Assembly: GCA_963692995.1 (NCBI GenBank)
Contig: OY843611.1
Span: 2,542,001 to 2,606,000 of the forward strand
DNA: 64,000 nucleotides
Reading direction: 5' to 3'
From: Bin87 sp963692995
Lineage (GTDB): Bacteria > Chloroflexota > Dehalococcoidia > Lucifugimonadales > UBA3495
In this document: piece by piece, positions 60,419-64,000 of the stretch
Numbering within the stretch: the first letter of the stretch is position 1
Layout of the letters: every line of letters starts with the position of its first letter
Program-made: the position numbers and the translations under genes
The notes under the pieces: model-generated
What the model was told of the DNA's origin: nothing
Database searches by the model: none
The model's input: only the letters and a program-made list of their open reading frames with translations

Positions 60419-60429
60419 GGGGGTACAAC

Positions 60430-61575
60430 TCATCGTAGCCCATTTGTCATTGTAGCCCATTTGCCCCGGCCGCGCCGCAGTTGCTGCCGCCGGCGATAAG
60501 TGCCCACCCGCCAAAGCCATTCCGCCGGGCCAAAGCGGAAACGGTTGAGCCACGCTTCCGACCACCACAGCTGCAAAGCCCACACGCCCAGAACGAACAG
60601 TAGAATTCCGGCCCGGTTCACCGTAGCATCCTCCAGGAAAACGGCAAGTATCAATACTCCCAGAACGCTCTGCGCCAGATAGTTGGTCAGCGCCATCCGG
60701 CCGGCGGCCCGCAGCCGTCGTTTCAGCCAGTCATCCGCCCCGCGGTTCCAGAGTATTAGAACGCTCATATACCCCAACGCGGCAGGAATTGAACCCAGAT
60801 TGTTGGCCGTGTTGCCGATAAATGCCACCTCCGCGGAAAAGTCCTTCGTCGCCACATAAACCACCCCCAAAGCCGCCAGGATCAGTCCGACCCCAACACC
60901 GGCCACTGCCGTCCAGAGATAAAGGGCGGTCGGCAAGATACCGTGCATAAACCCCAGCCGGTACAACCCGGCCCCAATCAGCATCATCCCCAGGGCCCGC
61001 ATCAAGTAATTGAACACCAGCGACAGGCCCAGGGCGTCCTCTATATCCGCCCCCGGTTCCGTCCATATTCCAATCAGCGGAGCGTCGGTCCCGTTGGCGA
61101 TGGACTGCATCCAAAAATCGTTGGCGATGGGCAGCAGGTAAATGGCGACGCCGGCGACGATAAGCGTCCGAGACGGCAGCCGGCCCAGTGCCAGCAGTAT
61201 CACCGAGCACAGCGCATAGACCATCAATACGTCGCCGTCCCACAGCTGATAATGGAGCAATCCCACCGCAAACAGCAGCGCGTTGCGCCAAAGATTCAAC
61301 CGGATGGCCCGCCGGCCCCGGCTTGCCGCGCGCTCGATGAACAGCGTCACTCCGGCGCCGAAAAGCAGGGAAAACAACCCCATGAACTTCTGGTCAATGA
61401 AAATCTCCCCGCCGATGCCTACAACCCAATCCAGCCAACCCTCCGTCCCGCCGGCGCTGAGGTTCAAGTACGGAACCAACCCGTACCTAAAACTCACGGC
61501 GTTCATCAGGAGAATGCCTAGAACCGCCACTCCGCGTATTAGGTCAAGACTCGTAATCCGCGCCGATTCCGCCAC
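60430..61575 (-). CDS. DUF418-type membrane protein
   Basis: A protein of about 381 residues with many membrane segments. It opens ITSLDLIRGVAVLGILLMNAVSF (the family's R-G-x-A-x-L-G-I-L motif), has the loop LFGAGVTLFIERA and the C-terminal GRMALTNYLAQSVLG and GPAEWLWRVGTY. YeiB-like proteins are of uncertain role, possibly transport or cell-surface modification. GTG 61575 is the preferred start because the longer frame (to 61689) overlaps the upstream gene. The last codons come from a 17-bp tandem duplication (60431-60464). Confidence 0.85.
   Translation of the reverse strand: MAESARITSLDLIRGVAVLGILLMNAVSFRYGLVPYLNLSAGGTEGWLDWVVGIGGEIFIDQKFMGLFSLLFGAGVTLFIERAASRGRRAIRLNLWRNALLFAVGLLHYQLWDGDVLMVYALCSVILLALGRLPSRTLIVAGVAIYLLPIANDFWMQSIANGTDAPLIGIWTEPGADIEDALGLSLVFNYLMRALGMMLIGAGLYRLGFMHGILPTALYLWTAVAGVGVGLILAALGVVYVATKDFSAEVAFIGNTANNLGSIPAALGYMSVLILWNRGADDWLKRRLRAAGRMALTNYLAQSVLGVLILAVFLEDATVNRAGILLFVLGVWALQLWWSEAWLNRFRFGPAEWLWRVGTYRRRQQLRRGRGKWATMTNGLR
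60431..60464 (-). repeat. 17-bp tandem duplication at the DUF418 3' end
   Basis: CATCGTAGCCCATTTGT and CATTGTAGCCCATTTGC follow each other (15 of 17 identical). Because 17 is not a multiple of three, the second copy is read in another frame (KWATM then TNGLR). Confidence 0.85.
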
Positions 61576-61634
61576 GGGGCCGGGTTCCTTCCGGCCCGCG
61601 CCGCCGCCATCATTGGAACCTGATGCTGCTGGAA

Positions 61635-62294
61635 TCAGCCCAGCCAACTCGCTACGAACTCGCGCGCCAACGCCCGCAGCGCGTCCCAATGGTCGCCCAG
61701 GCTGGCCCGTTCCGCCTCAGTCAGCCGGTCGTAGGTCCGCCCGAACTCGGCGAAGTGCCACAGCGGAAATACCCAGAACCCGTCACCACTGGTCGCGCCG
61801 CCCCGGTCGGCCAGCGTATCCACGATGCGCCCCGTCGCCCCCCGCACTTCCCACGACGCCAGAGTGCGCCCGCCGTCGGCAATGGCCAGACCTTCGACAA
61901 AAGCCGCTTTGCGGTCATCTCCGGTAAAGGGCCGCAACAGTTCCAGCAGCCGCCGTTGCCGCTCGTCATCATTCGCTGCCGGCCCGGCGAATCGATGCGT
62001 GTAACGGCTCTCCCAATTGGCGCCCAGGGCCGGCGCCAGCAACCCGCCGTCGCTGGCAATGGCCGGCAGCCCCGCCGCTTGTGACCATTCCTCGGCCTTG
62101 GCCCGGGCAATGGCCTCGTGGGTGCGCCCCGATTCGTCAGGATCAGCCCGCACCCCGGCTTCGGCTGGCGTTATGCCAACAACGGGCAGACCCTCCAGCA
62201 GCCACGCCAGCATCCGCTGCTTGTCGGCGTTGCCGGTGGCCAGCAGGATTTTGACGCGCGACACCGGCGAACCGTCGTCAGGATGCGCCGTCAT
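61635..62294 (-). CDS. RdgB/HAM1-like nucleoside-triphosphate pyrophosphatase
   Basis: A 219-residue protein of the ITPase/HAM1 family: KILLATGNADKQRMLAWLL (the TxN-x-x-K motif, near 15-30) and IASDGGLLAPALG (near 79) match the active site. It would hydrolyse non-canonical purine triphosphates such as ITP or XTP to protect DNA. The middle and C-terminus are divergent, so the call is to family level. It is close after the MFS gene (18 bp) and before DUF418. Confidence 0.85.
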   Translation of the reverse strand: MTAHPDDGSPVSRVKILLATGNADKQRMLAWLLEGLPVVGITPAEAGVRADPDESGRTHEAIARAKAEEWSQAAGLPAIASDGGLLAPALGANWESRYTHRFAGPAANDDERQRRLLELLRPFTGDDRKAAFVEGLAIADGGRTLASWEVRGATGRIVDTLADRGGATSGDGFWVFPLWHFAEFGRTYDRLTEAERASLGDHWDALRALAREFVASWLG

Positions 62295-62312
62295 GAAGAT
62301 ACGCCGTGTCGC

Positions 62313-63734
62313 CTAGTTGCCGTCCCCGCCCACGTTGCCGAAAGCTACGCCCGTAGCGGCGGCAGCCGGCGGAACCACCGTCGGGATACTGACGCCAGTG
62401 GACGTGCGGGCTTCCGGCGGCAACTGGTCCTCCCAGTCGGGGATCAGCTGCCGCTTGGTGGTCTCCAGGGTCAGGATGATAACAACGCCCAGACCGCTGA
62501 AAATCATCGACAGCATAAAAGCCGGCAGGTATCCCCAGAATTGGATGATGACCCCAGCGACCAGGGTGGAGATGAAGTGCCCCATCATCGCGCCCGAAAT
62601 CTGGAAGCCGTACACCGTCGCCACCGGCCCCGTGCCGAAGTACTGCCGGTTCACTACCGGGTAGGCGGACATTTCGCCGCCGAAGCCCAGTCCGAATACG
62701 CAGGCGAACAGATAGAAGGCCCACGTATTGCCGGACATATACTCGCCGGCTATCAGCAGGATAATCACCGACCCGGCCTGTATTCCCAGCGCGATCGCCA
62801 TAATCAGCTTGCCGCCGACACGCTCCGTGATAATGGGCACCATGAAACGGCCCCCAATGCTGAACACGTTGATCAGCGTCAATATCACCGCCGCGGTGGT
62901 GAACTCAATCCCCCGCGTCACGGCAAAGTCCACCACGAATATCAGCACGATGCCGTGTCCCGCGCACCCCATGCCATGAATAACCGGCAGATTCCAGAAG
63001 GCCCGCGTGTGTTTCATCTGACGCTGGAACACCTTGAGGCGCAACCGGGATGCCTCCGCGCTGAACGACACCGGCGGCGGGTCCTCCGCCGACGCCCCGT
63101 AGGCCAGCAACCCCTTTTCCGACGGTTGATTGCGGAAGAACGGCATCAGACCCAGCGTCAATCCGCCGCCGACCAGGCCAATCGTCACAAAGGTGGTCGT
63201 CCACCCGAAGTTCACCAGCAGCAGCGAATAGACCGGCGCCAACGCCGCCGCGCCAACGCCGCCCGCCGCCCACATCAGGCCAATCCCCAACCCCAGCCGC
63301 CGCTTGAACCAGGGGTTCACCGCCGCCATCAGCGGCACCATGGCAATGGACGAGGTTAGCGCCAGCATCACGCTGTACACCAGGAAAAACTGCCAGACCT
63401 GCGTGATAAACCCGATCAGCACCATGCTGACCCCGAACAGTACCCCGCCGGCCAGCAGCAACTTGCGCGCCCCCAGTATGTCCCCTAACCGCCCGCTGAA
63501 AGGCGAGGTCAGCGACCCCACCAGGTAATAGCCCGCCAGCGCGAACCCGATCATCGCCGGCGACCAGCCGAACCGGCCTCCTTCCTCCTGCGCCATCCGC
63601 AGCTCGGGCACCATGATGCCGGCCGACATCGAAATCGACTGGCCGAAAATCTGCACTACCGACAGGATGGCGATAATTACCCAAGCATAGTGAAAACCGT
63701 TGCCGGTTCTCTGGATGGAAGAGAAGGTAGCCAT
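62313..63734 (-). CDS. MFS transporter (OFA-like)
   Basis: A 473-residue MFS carrier with about 12 membrane segments: YAWVIIAILSVVQIFGQSISMSAGIMVPEL, GRLGDILGARKLLLAGGVLFG (motif A, near 85), GLGIGLMWAAGGVGAAALAP and the loop FRNQPSEKGLLAYGA. The arrangement is like oxalate/formate antiporters. It ends with a Pro/Val/Gly tail. ATG 63734 has GGGAGG about 11 bases upstream. Substrate unknown. Confidence 0.88.
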   Translation of the reverse strand: MATFSSIQRTGNGFHYAWVIIAILSVVQIFGQSISMSAGIMVPELRMAQEEGGRFGWSPAMIGFALAGYYLVGSLTSPFSGRLGDILGARKLLLAGGVLFGVSMVLIGFITQVWQFFLVYSVMLALTSSIAMVPLMAAVNPWFKRRLGLGIGLMWAAGGVGAAALAPVYSLLLVNFGWTTTFVTIGLVGGGLTLGLMPFFRNQPSEKGLLAYGASAEDPPPVSFSAEASRLRLKVFQRQMKHTRAFWNLPVIHGMGCAGHGIVLIFVVDFAVTRGIEFTTAAVILTLINVFSIGGRFMVPIITERVGGKLIMAIALGIQAGSVIILLIAGEYMSGNTWAFYLFACVFGLGFGGEMSAYPVVNRQYFGTGPVATVYGFQISGAMMGHFISTLVAGVIIQFWGYLPAFMLSMIFSGLGVVIILTLETTKRQLIPDWEDQLPPEARTSTGVSIPTVVPPAAAATGVAFGNVGGDGN

Positions 63735-63867
63735 TAGAGGGAATGCCTCCCGCAGTTGACGTTTTGCGACTTCATGCCGCCATTCCGGCCTGGAGGCCGA
63801 ACCCGGAAAGTCCGAGCGTGGTTAATCAGCGTGGTTAGTCTCGGACGGGTTGCGCTTATTGGGAGCA

Positions 63868-63896
63868 ATGGATCCCGGCTTTCGCCGGAATGCCGG
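63868..63896. repeat. Palindromic REP-like element
   Basis: GGCTTTCGCCGGAATGCC-type palindrome in the gap 63735-63912, related to the elements at 17361, 35657 and 36144. No other feature is seen in this gap. Confidence 0.7.
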
Positions 63897-63912
63897 CTAA
63901 ATTCAACACGCC

Positions 63913-64000
63913 CTAATGCAGCGGACAGGCCCCCAGGAACGCTTTGCCCCACCAGGTGTCAGCCGCGCTGCCCGACGACGCTGACGCCAGCCGGGGCGCG
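63913..64000 (-). CDS. C-terminal end of a gene running off the window
   Basis: The minus strand encodes about 29 residues ending SAADTWWGKAFLGACPLH before TAG (63915-63913). The run of Trp-Trp-Gly and lack of stops suggest the end of a real protein. Identity cannot be given from so few residues. Confidence 0.35.
   Translation of the reverse strand, partial: APRLASASSGSAADTWWGKAFLGACPLH

Overview
The window is GC-rich bacterial chromosome with no phage, IS element, rRNA or tRNA that I could recognise. Gene content (double-length TRAP solute receptors, LarE/LarC, type III CoA-transferases, DUF1501/DUF1800, a Gram-positive-type SOS box, frequent TTG starts) fits a free-living heterotroph of the Chloroflexota, perhaps Dehalococcoidia/SAR202-like. 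That placement is an inference from gene content and was not tested by phylogeny.

Layout. 1-4.2 kb: housekeeping block (partial lexA with its SOS box, rpsT, a groEL without groES, a dUTPase-fold gene, queG). 4.1-11.2 kb: EVE-domain protein with a hexapeptide repeat tail, non-catalytic thiolase homologue, YchF-like GTPase, GNAT, VOC protein, and the nickel-pincer cofactor pair larE-larC. 11.4-25.4 kb: a TRAP transport region with two genes that each encode two solute-binding domains in one lipoprotein (minus strand), then an SDR, a DUF362 gene, a duplicated DUF362/secreted-protein locus in which one paralogue has grown by minisatellite repeats, and the TRAP membrane subunits DctQ and an enlarged DctM. 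25.5-31.8 kb: sugar nucleotidyltransferase and MoxR ATPase, then a convergent DUF1800 / small membrane protein / DUF1501 / NHL-propeller cluster.

32.1-38.1 kb: a pair of type III CoA-transferase genes in which only the second keeps the catalytic Asp, then leuC and leuD separated by two tandem copies of a small HEPN-like gene and a leuD remnant. 38.1-46.6 kb: accessory region with a secreted phospholipase A2-like protein plus lipoprotein, partly duplicated in tandem, and an amidohydrolase locus interrupted by an orphan D12-class DNA methyltransferase cassette bracketed by 184-bp direct repeats, next to a GIY-YIG nuclease. 46.8-64 kb: SDR, small membrane proteins, NMT1-like binding protein, ABC exporter, a split ThDP enzyme with an extra degenerate subunit, a CoxD/CoxE-like MoxR-VWA cluster with an FAD oxidoreductase and MFS transporter, Uma2-family protein, DUF418, RdgB-like pyrophosphatase and a second MFS transporter.

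Two themes run through the window. The first is duplication followed by decay or divergence: tandem SBP domains, DUF362 remnant, HEPN/leuD, phospholipase, amidohydrolase fragment and ThDP subunit. The second is short (14-19 bp) direct tandem duplications lying on gene starts, leaders or stops. Predicted sigma70-type promoters repeatedly show 17-bp spacers.
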